Below are positions 48,398 to 57,485 of a stretch of 64,000 nt of DNA, piece after piece. Location of the stretch: the NCBI RefSeq assembly GCF_900107965.1, contig NZ_FNVU01000008.1, forward strand, positions 186,001-250,000, in the 5' to 3' direction. A program made the position numbers and the translations under genes. The first letter of the stretch is position 1. Each line of letters opens with the position of its first letter. The notes under the pieces are model-generated. The model was given only the letters and a program-made list of their open reading frames with translations, searched no databases and had not been told where the DNA came from. The DNA comes from Actinacidiphila yanglinensis. GTDB lineage: Bacteria > Actinomycetota > Actinomycetes > Streptomycetales > Streptomycetaceae.

Positions 48398-49198
48398 ATG
48401 CGCGGAACCCTCCCTCGCCGGGGACGCCCCGGCCGTTCCCCCGCCGCCGCCCGCCGGCGCGCGCTGTCCCTGCTCGCCGCGCTCGCCGGACTGCTCGCGG
48501 CGCTCGTGGTGGCGCTGCCGCAGACCTCCGCGGTCGCGGCGATACCGGGCGAGTCCAACGGCGGCGTCCGGATCATGCCCCTCGGCGACTCCATCACCGA
48601 CGGCTACACGCCTTACCCCGGTGGCTACCGGGTCACGCTGTGGCAGGACCTGGCCGGCGCGGGCCATCTCGTCGACTTCGTCGGCTCGCAGACCAACGGG
48701 CCGGCCGAACTCGGCGACCACGACCACGAAGGCCACCCCGGCTGGCGCATCGACCAGCTCGACGCGAACATCGTCGGCTGGCTGAACGCCACCGACCCGC
48801 GCACGATCCTGCTGCACATCGGCACCAACGACATCAACCAGGACGACGACGTCGCGGATGCGCCCGCCCGGCTGTCCACTCTCATCGACCACATCCTCCG
48901 GACCAAGCCGGACGTGCAGCTCTTCGTGGCCCGGATCATCACCGAGCAGGGCGAGCCGCACGCCACGATGGTGAACACGTACAACGCCGCGATCCCGGAC
49001 ATCGTCGCGAGCAAGGGCCCGAACGTCCACCTCGTGGACATGCACGCCGCGCTCACCGCGGACGACCTCGCCGACGGCGTCCACCCCAAGCAGGAGGGGT
49101 ACGACAAGATGGCCGCGGTCTGGGACAGCGCTCTGGAGTCCGTGCCGGCCAGCCTCCAGCCCCTGCCCGCCACGCCGGCGCCCGCGTCCGCCAACTGA
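48398..49198 (+). CDS. Secreted SGNH/GDSL esterase
   Basis: A 266-residue secreted hydrolase. The signal peptide spans residues 1-48 (Arg-rich start, LSLLAALAGLLAALVVAL core). Block I is MPLGDSITDG (nucleophile Ser), block III is LHIGTNDINQD, and block V is DGVHPKQEGYDKMA (catalytic Asp and His). This arrangement fits carbohydrate esterase family 3-like acetylxylan esterases, which remove acetyl groups from plant polysaccharides. AAAGGAG is about 11 bases upstream. It is divergent from the GH42-like secreted enzyme, and the two may be co-regulated. Confidence 0.92.
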   Translation: MRGTLPRRGRPGRSPAAARRRALSLLAALAGLLAALVVALPQTSAVAAIPGESNGGVRIMPLGDSITDGYTPYPGGYRVTLWQDLAGAGHLVDFVGSQTNGPAELGDHDHEGHPGWRIDQLDANIVGWLNATDPRTILLHIGTNDINQDDDVADAPARLSTLIDHILRTKPDVQLFVARIITEQGEPHATMVNTYNAAIPDIVASKGPNVHLVDMHAALTADDLADGVHPKQEGYDKMAAVWDSALESVPASLQPLPATPAPASAN

Positions 49199-49210
49199 CC
49201 TTCTGCCCTT

Positions 49211-49223
49211 GGGGCTTCGCCCC
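49211..49223 (+). terminator. Terminator hairpin after esterase gene
   Basis: GGGGC-TTC-GCCCC (49211-49223), extended by CCC/GGG with a TT bulge, starts 12 nt after the stop codon. Confidence 0.6.
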
Positions 49224-49414
49224 GGGCGTCACCGGGAGTCGCCCGCATCGCCGAGGCCGACCGGTTCGGATCGGGTCCCGGCTCTCGGGCCTGCCCGCAC
49301 ATCCGGCTCCCCCGGTCGCCGAGCGATCCCTGCCCGTCCGCCGGCGTCGAACCGGCAGGTTCGCTCGACCAGCAGGATTGGGCTTGAACTCGCCCTATTA
49401 CTCGGTGCGCCCAC

Positions 49415-49984
49415 GTGCTCACACTCGAAGGTATGGGTGGTGGGCGCACCGAACAGCGGCACGTGTGTGGGGACTGCGGCGACCCGAGCCGGCCGGCGCA
49501 GATGCGCGGGGTGGCGTTCCCGCTCGAGGTGATGCGCTGCGATCCGTGTTGGAACCGGGTGGCGAACGAGATGGCGGACCTCGACGGGGCAACGGCCCTG
49601 CCCAGGCCCGACCCGGGTCCGGAGAGCTTCGAGCCGATCGAGCCCGACGAGTGCCCCAAGTGCGGCATGGAAGTGCGGACCGTGCTCACCAACTACGAAC
49701 GCTGGGTGCATCTGGCGACCAGGTCGATGCGGGCCAAGGAGGTGCCGCGTCGGTACTGGTGGCGGATCGAGCCCACCAGACCGGGCGGTACGACGTACGT
49801 CGTCGGCTCGATCGCCGTACGGGTCGGAGGGATAGACCCCCTGCCCGACGACCTCGTCATGCCGGCGCACACCGTCGTCTGCGCGGACCTCGACGCGATC
49901 GGCGAGGTGCGTCGCGCCCGGCTCGCCGACGTGGAACGGCAGTACCGGTTGCCGCCGTCCGTCGAGGAGTTCGAGGACGAGTAG
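49415..49984 (+). CDS. DUF6083-like zinc-binding protein
   Basis: A 189-residue soluble protein with two CxxC pairs at the N-terminus (CGDCGDP, CDPCWN) and one more in the middle (CPKCGMEVRTVLTNYERWVHL), followed by RRYWWRIEP and a C-terminal acidic tail. The central C-x-x-C-G-x-x-V-x-x-x-x-T-x-Y-x-x-W pattern resembles DUF6083 proteins, common and uncharacterised in streptomycetes. The GTG at 49415 or ATG at 49433 could be the start; neither has a clear ribosome site, and TATTAC at 49396-49401 may be a −10 giving a very short leader. Confidence 0.7.
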   Translation: MLTLEGMGGGRTEQRHVCGDCGDPSRPAQMRGVAFPLEVMRCDPCWNRVANEMADLDGATALPRPDPGPESFEPIEPDECPKCGMEVRTVLTNYERWVHLATRSMRAKEVPRRYWWRIEPTRPGGTTYVVGSIAVRVGGIDPLPDDLVMPAHTVVCADLDAIGEVRRARLADVERQYRLPPSVEEFEDE

Positions 49985-50226
49985 CGGGTGTCCCCGCGTG
50001 CCCGCCACCCGCTCGCCCGACGGGGGCACCGCACCCGCGCGTGACGCTCGTCGAGCGATCACGTGCACCGCCGAGCAGCGGACGGGGTGGGCGTTCCCTG
50101 CCGTCCGTTTCCGTCTCATTGAGCCACGAAGGCGAACGACCCTATGGCTCATCCAACGGACCTGGAAGGCGTGCACCTACGCGCAACCTACTGGCTCAGG
50201 CCCCGGTCGATGGGTGATCCTTGCGC

Positions 50227-50517
50227 ATGACCTCCGAATCGAACGGCTCTCCGCCGGTGTCCACGCGCCTCAATACGGTGGCGGACGGGGTGACGAGAGT
50301 CTTCACGTGGGAGGAGGGTGCGCGCATCGAGGTGCGCGACCTCGGCGGAGAGATCGTCATCGAAGCAAACGCCGCAGGGCTGAAGACCCTGGCCGACCAT
50401 CTGCTCACACTCGCGCGGGACGGCACGCCCGACGGGGCTCATCTCCACCTGGAGGACTCCAACGGACTCGAAGCCGGGTCCGCGAGCCTCGTTCTGGAGC
50501 GGTGCGACGGCGAATGA
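50227..50517 (+). CDS. Small conserved protein, possibly Imm32-like
   Basis: A 96-residue protein. The segment IEVRDLGGEIVIEANAAGLKTLADHLLTLA followed by DGAHLHLEDSNGLEAGSASLVLER resembles small streptomycete proteins some of which carry the name Imm32 family immunity protein. No toxin gene lies nearby, so an immunity function is doubtful. Start choice: ATG 50227 (TTG 50221 is also possible); there is no good ribosome site. It stands alone between DUF genes; the 242-nt gap before it and the 190-nt gap after it show no gene. Confidence 0.6.
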   Translation: MTSESNGSPPVSTRLNTVADGVTRVFTWEEGARIEVRDLGGEIVIEANAAGLKTLADHLLTLARDGTPDGAHLHLEDSNGLEAGSASLVLERCDGE

Positions 50518-50707
50518 ACCGCGCCGGACCGGGTGAACGGTCCCGCGGCACCACGGAGACCTCGCACCGCTGGTACGAGCTCGGCCCCTGCGCGGACGGG
50601 TCTCAGCGATCCATCCATGGGACGTCGCCCACGCGGCGACGTCCGCCGGGGCAGGCTCCCCCGAAATCATGTGCGCGGGTTCGCGTCCTGCCGGGCACAC
50701 TGCGGGG

Positions 50708-51634
50708 ATGACGAGCAAGGACCTGCCACCCACGCCCGCGCAGCGGGCCCTGCGCCATGTCGAGGGGCTGTCGGCCGGCGGCCCGCTCGACCCGCGGTTG
50801 CGGGTGACGCTGAACTTCCATCCGGACCGGGCCCACGGGGACCGCGCGATCCTGGCCACGCTGGCCGCCGACGGCGTCTACCGCTCGCAGTTCGTGACCG
50901 GGAGCAGCAACGGCGGCCTCACGGCGTACCCGGGCGGCGACCGCTGGCGCTGGGAGAGCCGGATCTTCGGCGCCGCGTACGACGACGCGCCGCCCGAGCA
51001 GCGGCCGGTGTACGGCGCACTGAACTTCCGCCGCCGCCCGACCGGCGCGGCGCCGCGGTTCGGCTCCGCGCACTTCCGGCTGGCCGGGCACGTGCTCGCG
51101 CGGACCACCTTCTGCTACCCCGACAGCTTCTGCGAGCCCTCCGACTTCGGCGTGGCCGCGCGCATGGCGCTGGTCGCGCTGGCGGAGGCGGACCGCGCCG
51201 ACGCGCTCGACGACTACGTGGAGGCGCAAGTGCACCGGCCGGTGCGGCTCGCGGAGGACGTCGAGGCCCTCGTCCTCGACCCCTGCTACCGCGGCACCGC
51301 GGTGGAGGAGCAGGCCCGCGCGCTGCCCTTCCCGCTCCAGTGGCACGGCGGATTCCGTCTCGCCGTCGAGGAGTTGCGCCGGCATCCCGACTACCGCGGC
51401 CCCCGGTTCGTGGAGCTGGGGGCCCGGATCGCGGTCGACGGCCGGCTGGACCCGGCGGTCATCGGAGCGGCGGTGGCCGGCGGCCGGTACGACCCGCAGG
51501 ACCTGAAGAAGGTGTGGCACTGCCTCGCCCGGTTCGGCGCGCCCGCACCGGAGCCGTCACCCGCGGCAGCACCCGCACCCGCCGCACCGGTCACTCTCAG
51601 CGACCACGATGTCTCTGACGTAGGCTTTCGGTAA
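50708..51634 (+). CDS. DUF3626 family protein
   Basis: A 308-residue protein. The conserved DUF3626 segments are visible: LRVTLNFHPDR near the N-terminus, SRIFGAAYDDAP, RPVYGALNFRRRPTGAAPRFGSAHFRL (about 110-135), RTTFCYPDS and WHGGFRLAVEELRRHPDYRG. The C-terminal 30 residues are an Ala/Pro-rich tail. The function of the family is unknown; the pattern of invariant His, Arg and Glu residues suggests an enzyme. The ATG at 50708 is preceded by a G-rich weak ribosome site. Confidence 0.85.
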   Translation: MTSKDLPPTPAQRALRHVEGLSAGGPLDPRLRVTLNFHPDRAHGDRAILATLAADGVYRSQFVTGSSNGGLTAYPGGDRWRWESRIFGAAYDDAPPEQRPVYGALNFRRRPTGAAPRFGSAHFRLAGHVLARTTFCYPDSFCEPSDFGVAARMALVALAEADRADALDDYVEAQVHRPVRLAEDVEALVLDPCYRGTAVEEQARALPFPLQWHGGFRLAVEELRRHPDYRGPRFVELGARIAVDGRLDPAVIGAAVAGGRYDPQDLKKVWHCLARFGAPAPEPSPAAAPAPAAPVTLSDHDVSDVGFR

Positions 51635-51703
51635 CGCCGGTTCACCTCGGAACGGAGGCGGGTGGACGCGAGGCGTTCCCGTCGACTTGTCGAAGGGGGC
51701 AAG

Positions 51704-53194
51704 GTGAATCACACCGGCGCGGAATCGGGCGCCGACGCGACGGCACGCTACGGCCTCGCGCCCCTGTGGCGCGCGGCGCCTCTGCTGGTACTCGCCGCCA
51801 CCGCCACCGCACTCGTCCTGACCTCACCCACCGGCCACTTCGGACTGGTCCTCACGGTGGTGCCCTTTCTCGCCGCCGCGGTGCACGGAGTGCAGGCCAC
51901 CGCGCTCATCGGCGCGCTGACCGTGGCGACCTACGCGGCGCTGCGGCACTGGCAGCCGGAGGACAGCACCGACATGTGGGTGATCCGGCTGGGACTCGTG
52001 GCCGCGACGGCGTCGGTCGCGGTACTCATCAGTGTCGGCCGGGCACGGGAGCGCGCGCTGACCCGCAGCCGCGACACCTCGCTGGTCCTGCAACGGGGGC
52101 TCCTGCCCCATGACTTCCCCGCGAGCAGCGCCGCGGAGGTGCGCTACCGGTATGTGCCGGCCGACACCGCGGCGGGCGTGGGCGGCGACTGGTTCGACGT
52201 GATCCCGCTGTCGGGCGCCCGGGTGGCGCTGGTGATGGGCGACGTCGTCGGGCACGGGGTTCAGGCGGCGGCCACGATGGGGCGGTTGCGCACGGCGGTG
52301 CACACCCTCGCCGACCTCGACCTGGCACCCGACGAGGTGCTGGCGCGGATGGACGACCTGGTGCTGCGCATGAGCGAGGGCGACGAGGGCAACGAGCCCG
52401 GCGCGTCCTGCCTGTACATGGTCTACGACCCGATCACGCGGACCTGCACGATGGCGGACGCCGGCCACACCCCGCCGGCCTTCGTCTCCCCCGACGGCCG
52501 GGTGGAGTTCGCGCCGGTGACGAAGAACCCGCCGCTGGGCGTGGGCGGGGTGCCCTTCGAGGGCAGCGAGGTGACGCTCGACGAGGGCACCGTCATCGCC
52601 CTGTACACCGACGGGTTGCTGGACCTGCGGCACCAGGCCGCGGACGACGCCACCCAGACGCTGGCCGCACTGCTCTCGCCCGGCACCGACCGGGCGGGCC
52701 GGGACGGGGCGGGCCGGCAGCAGGACGTCCTGGAGGGGATGTGCGAGCGGGTGTACGCGCACCTGCCCGCCGAGCGCGACGACGACGTGGCGCTGCTGCT
52801 GGCGCGCACCCGGGTGCTGGACGGTGACCGGGTGGCGATGTGGGAGCTGCCCGCACGACCGGAGGACGTCGCGACGGCGCGGGCCGCGCTGATGGCGCGG
52901 ATGGAGGCGTGGGGCCTGGCCGAGCACGCGTTCGCGATGGAGCTGGTGGTCAGCGAGCTCCTGACCAACGCGGTACGGCACGGCAGCCCGCCGGTGACGC
53001 TCCGGCTGATCCGCGACCACGCGCTGATCTGCGAGGTCTCCGACGGCAGCAGCACCTCGCCGCACGCGCGCCGCGCCCAGCCGTGGGACGAGGGAGGGCG
53101 CGGGCTGTTCCTGGTCGGGCAGGTCGCCGACCGCTGGGGCACGCGGTACACGCCGTCGGGGAAGACGATCTGGGCGGAGAAGTACCTCGACTGA
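51704..53194 (+). CDS. SpoIIE phosphatase with C-terminal HATPase (anti-sigma-like) domain
   Basis: A 496-residue membrane protein. Four short membrane segments (about 22-115) are followed by a PP2C/SpoIIE domain (130-350) with VGGDWFDV, VMGDVVGHGVQA and ALYTDGLLD, and then an RsbW-like HATPase_c domain (360-496) with the N box MELVVSELLTNAVRHGSPP and G box DEGGRGLFLVGQVADRWG. Such proteins combine phosphatase and kinase activities over anti-anti-sigma partners and are abundant in streptomycetes. The GTG start has a G-rich ribosome site (GAAGGGGGCAAG). Confidence 0.92.
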   Translation: MNHTGAESGADATARYGLAPLWRAAPLLVLAATATALVLTSPTGHFGLVLTVVPFLAAAVHGVQATALIGALTVATYAALRHWQPEDSTDMWVIRLGLVAATASVAVLISVGRARERALTRSRDTSLVLQRGLLPHDFPASSAAEVRYRYVPADTAAGVGGDWFDVIPLSGARVALVMGDVVGHGVQAAATMGRLRTAVHTLADLDLAPDEVLARMDDLVLRMSEGDEGNEPGASCLYMVYDPITRTCTMADAGHTPPAFVSPDGRVEFAPVTKNPPLGVGGVPFEGSEVTLDEGTVIALYTDGLLDLRHQAADDATQTLAALLSPGTDRAGRDGAGRQQDVLEGMCERVYAHLPAERDDDVALLLARTRVLDGDRVAMWELPARPEDVATARAALMARMEAWGLAEHAFAMELVVSELLTNAVRHGSPPVTLRLIRDHALICEVSDGSSTSPHARRAQPWDEGGRGLFLVGQVADRWGTRYTPSGKTIWAEKYLD

Positions 53195-53203
53195 GCACGC
53201 CGC

Positions 53204-53232
53204 CGGACCCGCGGGACGGACGGGCGGGTCCG
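53204..53232. terminator. Terminator between converging genes
   Basis: CGGACCCGC (53204-53212) pairs with GCGGGTCCG (53224-53232); 9-bp stem, 11-nt loop, located between the stops at 53194 (plus) and 53266 (minus). Confidence 0.7.
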
Positions 53233-53265
53233 TGCTGCCAGGATCCGCTGCCAGGACCGCTCCGG

Positions 53266-54090
53266 TCAGTTCGCGGGTCCGTCGGCGCGGTCGGTGATCA
53301 CCGTGAACAGGCCGCCGTCGGGGTCGCGCAGTTCCGCGAAGGCACCGGAGTAGGTGGCGCCCTGGCGGACCAGGGTGCCGCCGAGGCCGCGCGCGGCGGC
53401 CACGCACGCCTCGATGTCGGGAACGGTGAACTGCACGTCCCAGTGCGGCCGCACCGTCGGGTCGGGATCGGCCTCGACCGCGCCGGAGCTCAGCCGGGCG
53501 ACGACCGCGCCGCCGCTGCGCACGACGACCTCGTCGTGCTCGTAGTCCACGGTGCACCCGTCCGGGCTGCCGTCGGCCCACTGCATCACGCCGCCGTAGA
53601 AGATCGCGGCCTCGAAGGCGTCGCGGGTGCGCAGCCGCACCACCACGGGCCCCTGGTCGTTCCAGCTCTCCCAGCCGCTCGGCAGCCGGCCGTCCCACAC
53701 GCCGAAGACCGCGCCGTCCCGGTCGGCGGCGAGCAGCGCCCGGCCCTTGGCGAAGGCGACCGGGCCGAGCGCCACCGTCGCGCTGCGCTCCCGGATGCGG
53801 GCGGCGGCTTCGTCCACTTGGGGGACGAAGAAGTACGGGGTCCAGCCGACCGCGATCTGGAGGTCCGTGGCGACCGCGCCGATGCCGGCGACGGGGCGGC
53901 CGTTGCTGAGGGCGACCGCGAAGTGGCTGCCGAGGGTGGTGTTGCGGAACTCCCAGCCGAGCACGCTGCCGTAGAACTTCTCCGACGCCTGGAGGTCGCG
54001 CGCGGTGAGGTTCGCCCAGCAGGGGGCTCCTCGCGGCGCGTCCACGGCGGGCGCGGTGGCGGGGGGCGCTGACGGGTGCTCGCTGGTCAC
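53266..54090 (-). CDS. Two-domain VOC family protein
   Basis: A 274-residue protein with two tandem glyoxalase-like domains: residues about 20-145 (CWANLTARDLQASEKFYGSVLGWEF ... FFVPQVDEAAARI) and about 150-270 (WESWNDQGPVVVRLRT ... WDVQFTVPDIEACVAAARGLGG ... AELRDPDGGLFTVI). The LGWEF turn and the DPDGGLFTV end are family marks. Similar actinobacterial proteins are annotated as hydroxylase-like or CFP30B-like, of unknown substrate. The GTG at 54090 has GGAGCGG about ten bases upstream; an in-frame ATG at 54172 is a less likely alternative because the added sequence is Arg/Pro-rich. Confidence 0.85.
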   Translation of the reverse strand: MTSEHPSAPPATAPAVDAPRGAPCWANLTARDLQASEKFYGSVLGWEFRNTTLGSHFAVALSNGRPVAGIGAVATDLQIAVGWTPYFFVPQVDEAAARIRERSATVALGPVAFAKGRALLAADRDGAVFGVWDGRLPSGWESWNDQGPVVVRLRTRDAFEAAIFYGGVMQWADGSPDGCTVDYEHDEVVVRSGGAVVARLSSGAVEADPDPTVRPHWDVQFTVPDIEACVAAARGLGGTLVRQGATYSGAFAELRDPDGGLFTVITDRADGPAN

Positions 54091-54371
54091 TGGGGTGCCG
54101 CTCCGTTCGGGACAGGGAAGGACTCGGGGATGGCCCGGTGCCTCGCCTCGCCTTCCCCGGTACGGCGTGATCATGCCTGGCGGTTCGCCCCGGTCCGCGG
54201 GAATCCCGCGGCCGCGGACCGGCCGGCAGCCGACCACGCACAGGACGTTACCGGGTCCGGGCCGTGCGTGACCGGTCGGGGTCCACTCGCCGGACCGTCG
54301 GGGTCCGCCGTGGGCGCAATCGGGGGCCGGGCTCCCGGCCCCCGCGCCCGGAAGGACCGCACGGAACGACG

Positions 54372-54408
54372 GACCGGGCCGTGCGCGGCACCCGCGCACG
54401 GCCCGGTC
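54372..54408 (-). terminator. Terminator of the vWA operon
   Basis: A perfect 16-bp stem (54372-54387 with 54393-54408, loop of 5 nt) lies 39 nt past the stop of the second gene of the vWA pair on the minus strand. The rest of 54091-54446 has no gene. Confidence 0.82.
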
Positions 54409-54446
54409 GTCCGGTCCTCCGGAATCCCCGGTCTCCCCCGCTCGCC

Positions 54447-55283
54447 TCAGTCGCCGTACCCGGCGGGCTCGCGGGGCCGGTCCGGGCGGTCGTACATCGG
54501 CGGGCGGGAGGGCGCGGGCGGCCGCAGCGGACCGCGGGCCAGCCGGTGGCCGGCGAAGGCGAGCAGGATGGCGAGCAGCCCGCCCCCTCCGGTCCACAGC
54601 CAGCGCGGCGACCACCAGGTGCCGGCCCAGCCGTCCGAGGGCGCGACGCGGGGGCCGTTCGCGGTCACCACCGGGGCGACGGAGCCGTCGACGGCCTGGC
54701 TGCCGGCGGTGCCGTCGGAGGTGGCCTCGACGGTGGCGTGCACCGGCTGACCGAGGTCGGTCGAGGGCAGGTCCAGCACGGTGACGCGCACGTAGTACGC
54801 GCCGCGCAGCGGGTCGTTCGACCACGGCTCGGCCCAGGAGCGGATGGTCCGCAGGTGGCAGACGAGGTCGACGGACGTCGCGGACGCGGCCGCGGTGGCG
54901 GTCTGGGTGCCGTAGCGGCAGGGCTGGCGGCGGCGCAGGCCGTCGTAGACGTCGACCTGCCAGCTGGACGCGCCGTGCCGCGTCGAGGTGGTGGGGAAGG
55001 TGACGGTGGCGTGCACGGTGACGTGCTGCCCGGTGTCGGCGGGGAACTGCCAGTACAGGTAGTCGCCCGCCGAGGCGTCGGCGGTGGCCTGGACCCCCTG
55101 CCCGACCACGGTGGCGGTGCGGAAGTCGGTGCCCGCCTGGGTGGGCGGCGCGTCGGAGCCGGTGGCGGAAGCGCTCGGGTCGGGGGTGGCGCTGGAGTCG
55201 TCGGCGAGTGCGGTGCCGGTCAGGGAGGTCAGCGCGGCGGCGGCCAGCAGTGTGACCGCGCCGATCAGTCGGAGCGTGCGCAT
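54447..55283 (-). CDS. Secreted, C-terminally anchored protein coupled to the vWA gene
   Basis: A 278-residue surface protein of unknown function. The signal peptide covers residues 1-27 (LIGAVTLLAAAALTSLTGTALA). A Ser/Ala/Thr-rich linker precedes beta-rich sequence (GDYLYWQFPADTGQHVTVHATVTFPT, GAYYVRVTVLDLP). A single membrane helix near 225-245 and a Pro/Arg-rich cytoplasmic tail end it. Its ATG overlaps the vWA gene stop (TGATG), so the two proteins are made together and probably form a membrane complex. Four Cys lie in the extracellular part. Confidence 0.8.
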   Translation of the reverse strand: MRTLRLIGAVTLLAAAALTSLTGTALADDSSATPDPSASATGSDAPPTQAGTDFRTATVVGQGVQATADASAGDYLYWQFPADTGQHVTVHATVTFPTTSTRHGASSWQVDVYDGLRRRQPCRYGTQTATAAASATSVDLVCHLRTIRSWAEPWSNDPLRGAYYVRVTVLDLPSTDLGQPVHATVEATSDGTAGSQAVDGSVAPVVTANGPRVAPSDGWAGTWWSPRWLWTGGGGLLAILLAFAGHRLARGPLRPPAPSRPPMYDRPDRPREPAGYGD

Positions 55284-56545
55284 CAGCGGGTCCTCCCCGT
55301 GTTCAGGCGCCAGCGGGCGGCCCAGCCGGTGATCAGCCCCGCGACGATGCCGGTGGCGGCGAGCAGGCCGAGCAGCCACCAGCCGCGGCCGAGTCCGTAG
55401 AAGGCCACGTCGGACGGCTGGTCGGGGCTGTGCACGAGGTCGATGGACAGCTCGACCGGGAGCCCGGGCGTGGTCTTGACCGAGGCGGGCGCGGAGAAGG
55501 AGTTGCCGACCTGGAGGCACACCGTCTCGGCCGGGGTGTCGTCGTCGTCCGCCTTCGGTTTCGGGTAGCGGATGCCGGCCGACACGGCGTCGGTGCGCCC
55601 GGTGCCGCTCTCGTCGTCGCGGACGATCTCCCGCCCGTGCAGGGTCACGCCGCGCAGCAGGACGCCGTAGTCGGCGTTCACCGAGCGGTCGTCGGAGACG
55701 GTGGCGGAGGCGCGCAGTTCCTGCCCGGGGCGCACGTCGACGCGGTACCAGCGGTTCTGGGAGAACGTCTCGCGGTCGCTGTACAGCCCGCGCTTGAGCA
55801 CCGGCGCGCCCGCGCAGGTGTCGGCGCCCTGGGTGGCGGTGGGCGTCACCGCGACGTCCGTGCTGCGGTCGACGAGCTGCTTGACCTTGGTGGTGAGCTG
55901 CTGGCGGTGCTGCACCGTGGTGTAGGTGCCGCCGGTCGCCTCGGCGATGCAGCTGAGCTGGCTGCGGGTGTGGGTGTCGGGCACCAGGCCGAGGGTGTCG
56001 ATGGTGAGGTCGACACCCTGTGCGGCGATCTGCCGGGCCACGTCGCAGGGGTTGGCCGCGCAGGTGTCCTCGCCGTCGGTGATGAGCACCAGGCGGTGGG
56101 TGCCGTCGCCGCCCTTGATGTCGCTCGCGGCGGCGAGCAGCGCCGGGCCGATGGGGGTCCAGCCGGTGGGCTGGAGGGTGGCGACGGCGCTCTTGGCCTG
56201 ATCCCGGTTGAGCTCGCCGACGGGGTAGAGCTGCTTGGTGTCCTTGCAACCGGTCTTGCGGTCGTCACCGGGGTAGTTGGCGCCGAGGGTGCGTATGCCG
56301 AGCTCGACTCCGTCGGGCGTGGAGTCCACGACGTCGTCGAACGCCTGCTTGGCGGCGGACATCCGGGACTGCCCGTCGATGTCCTTGGCACTCATCGAGC
56401 CGCTGACGTCGAGGACGAGTTCGACCTTGGGGGTGGCTCCCGGCACCGGTTCCCCGGCGTGGGCGGTGGCCGGCAGCAGGCCGCAGGCCAGCGCGGCCAT
56501 CAGCCCGCAGGCCGATCCGGCGGCCAGTAGCTTTCGCATGATCAT
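55283..56545 (-). CDS. Secreted von Willebrand factor A domain protein
   Basis: A 420-residue surface protein. The signal peptide is residues 1-30. The vWA domain (about 40-235) has the MIDAS metal motif VLDVSGSMSAKD and the later TPIGPAL and ITDGEDTC elements, with disulphide-forming Cys. A beta-rich region follows, and a membrane helix near 385-408 with a short RWRLNTGRTR tail anchors it. It probably takes part in protein interactions outside the cell with the coupled partner. A −10-like TACGAT (minus, 56557-56552) ends seven bases before the ATG and there is no ribosome site, so the mRNA may be leaderless. Confidence 0.88.
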   Translation of the reverse strand: MIMRKLLAAGSACGLMAALACGLLPATAHAGEPVPGATPKVELVLDVSGSMSAKDIDGQSRMSAAKQAFDDVVDSTPDGVELGIRTLGANYPGDDRKTGCKDTKQLYPVGELNRDQAKSAVATLQPTGWTPIGPALLAAASDIKGGDGTHRLVLITDGEDTCAANPCDVARQIAAQGVDLTIDTLGLVPDTHTRSQLSCIAEATGGTYTTVQHRQQLTTKVKQLVDRSTDVAVTPTATQGADTCAGAPVLKRGLYSDRETFSQNRWYRVDVRPGQELRASATVSDDRSVNADYGVLLRGVTLHGREIVRDDESGTGRTDAVSAGIRYPKPKADDDDTPAETVCLQVGNSFSAPASVKTTPGLPVELSIDLVHSPDQPSDVAFYGLGRGWWLLGLLAATGIVAGLITGWAARWRLNTGRTR

Positions 56546-56756
56546 CGCAGGATCGTAGTGAAGGGTGGGCCGAAACCCGAAGTCGGCTGGTCAGCAAGGT
56601 CGTTGGGGTCAATCGGACGGACTTTGACGTTTCTTTACAACCCGGGCGCGGGACCGGTCGTCTCTGTTCCCGATTCCGGACGACGGGTTCCGCGAGTCGC
56701 CCGGGGAAGCCCCGGGAGGGGCCTGGGAAGACATCCGGGGAGACAAGGAGCAGGAG

Positions 56757-57485
56757 ATGCGCAGCAGTTCACTCGCCGCGGGAACCGCGGTGTTCGCGAT
56801 GGCCGTGCTGGGAGCCGTGCCGGCGATGGCGTCCTCGCCCGTCGCGGACTCCACCGGCACTCCCATGTGCGGCACTTCGCAGCTCAGTGCCGCCCTCGGG
56901 GGCGGCGACGCGGGTGCCGGAAACCTCTACCGCTACCTGGTGATCACCAACACCAGCTCGACGACCTGCCACCTGACCGGCTACCCGGGTCTGTCGATGC
57001 TCGACGCGAACGGCCAGCAGATCGGGCAGCCCGCCACCCGGGAGCCCCGGACGTACTCCCCGGTCGTGCTGAAGCCCGGCGCGTCGGCGAGCGACACCAT
57101 CCACACCGCCAACCACCAGGGCACCTGCCTGCAGCCGTCCTCGAAGCTGAAGATCTACCCGCCCGGGAACACCGCGTCGCTCACGATCCCCGGCGCCATC
57201 ACCGAGTGCTTCAACACCTTCTCGGTGACCCCGATGGGTCCCGGCAAGGGCGGCAACGACGGCGGCACCCCGACCACGTCACCCACCTCCGCACCGTCGA
57301 CGGGTGCCAACGGCGGCGCCCAGGTGCCCACCGTGCCCTCGGGCGCCCCCGACACCGGCCTGGCGGCGACCGGTTCGCACGGCAGTGACAGCACGGCGCT
57401 CGCCGCGACCGGCGCGGGCGCGCTCGTGCTGGGTGCGGCCGGCTTCGCGGTGGCGCGCCGCCGCAGGGTGCGGGACGGCCGTTGA
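56757..57485 (+). CDS. DUF4232 protein with LAXTG sortase signal
   Basis: A 242-residue secreted protein. Signal peptide 1-25; DUF4232 domain about 36-160 (GDAGAGNLYRYLVITNT, TCHLTGYPGLSMLDANG, SPVVLKPGASASDTIHTAN, with four Cys). A Thr/Ser/Pro-rich spacer leads to the sorting signal: LAATG occurs twice (before SHGSD and before AGALV), followed by a hydrophobic stretch and RRRRVRDGR. LAXTG signals are used by class E sortases of high-GC Gram-positives, yet the adjacent gene encodes a class F enzyme. AAGGAGCAGGAG precedes the ATG. The stop overlaps the sortase start (TTGA). Confidence 0.9.
   Translation: MRSSSLAAGTAVFAMAVLGAVPAMASSPVADSTGTPMCGTSQLSAALGGGDAGAGNLYRYLVITNTSSTTCHLTGYPGLSMLDANGQQIGQPATREPRTYSPVVLKPGASASDTIHTANHQGTCLQPSSKLKIYPPGNTASLTIPGAITECFNTFSVTPMGPGKGGNDGGTPTTSPTSAPSTGANGGAQVPTVPSGAPDTGLAATGSHGSDSTALAATGAGALVLGAAGFAVARRRRVRDGR

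Noticed and set aside
50227-50517. Imm32-like gene considered as part of a toxin–immunity locus
   Set aside because: No polymorphic toxin or secretion gene is near, and the family match is loose.
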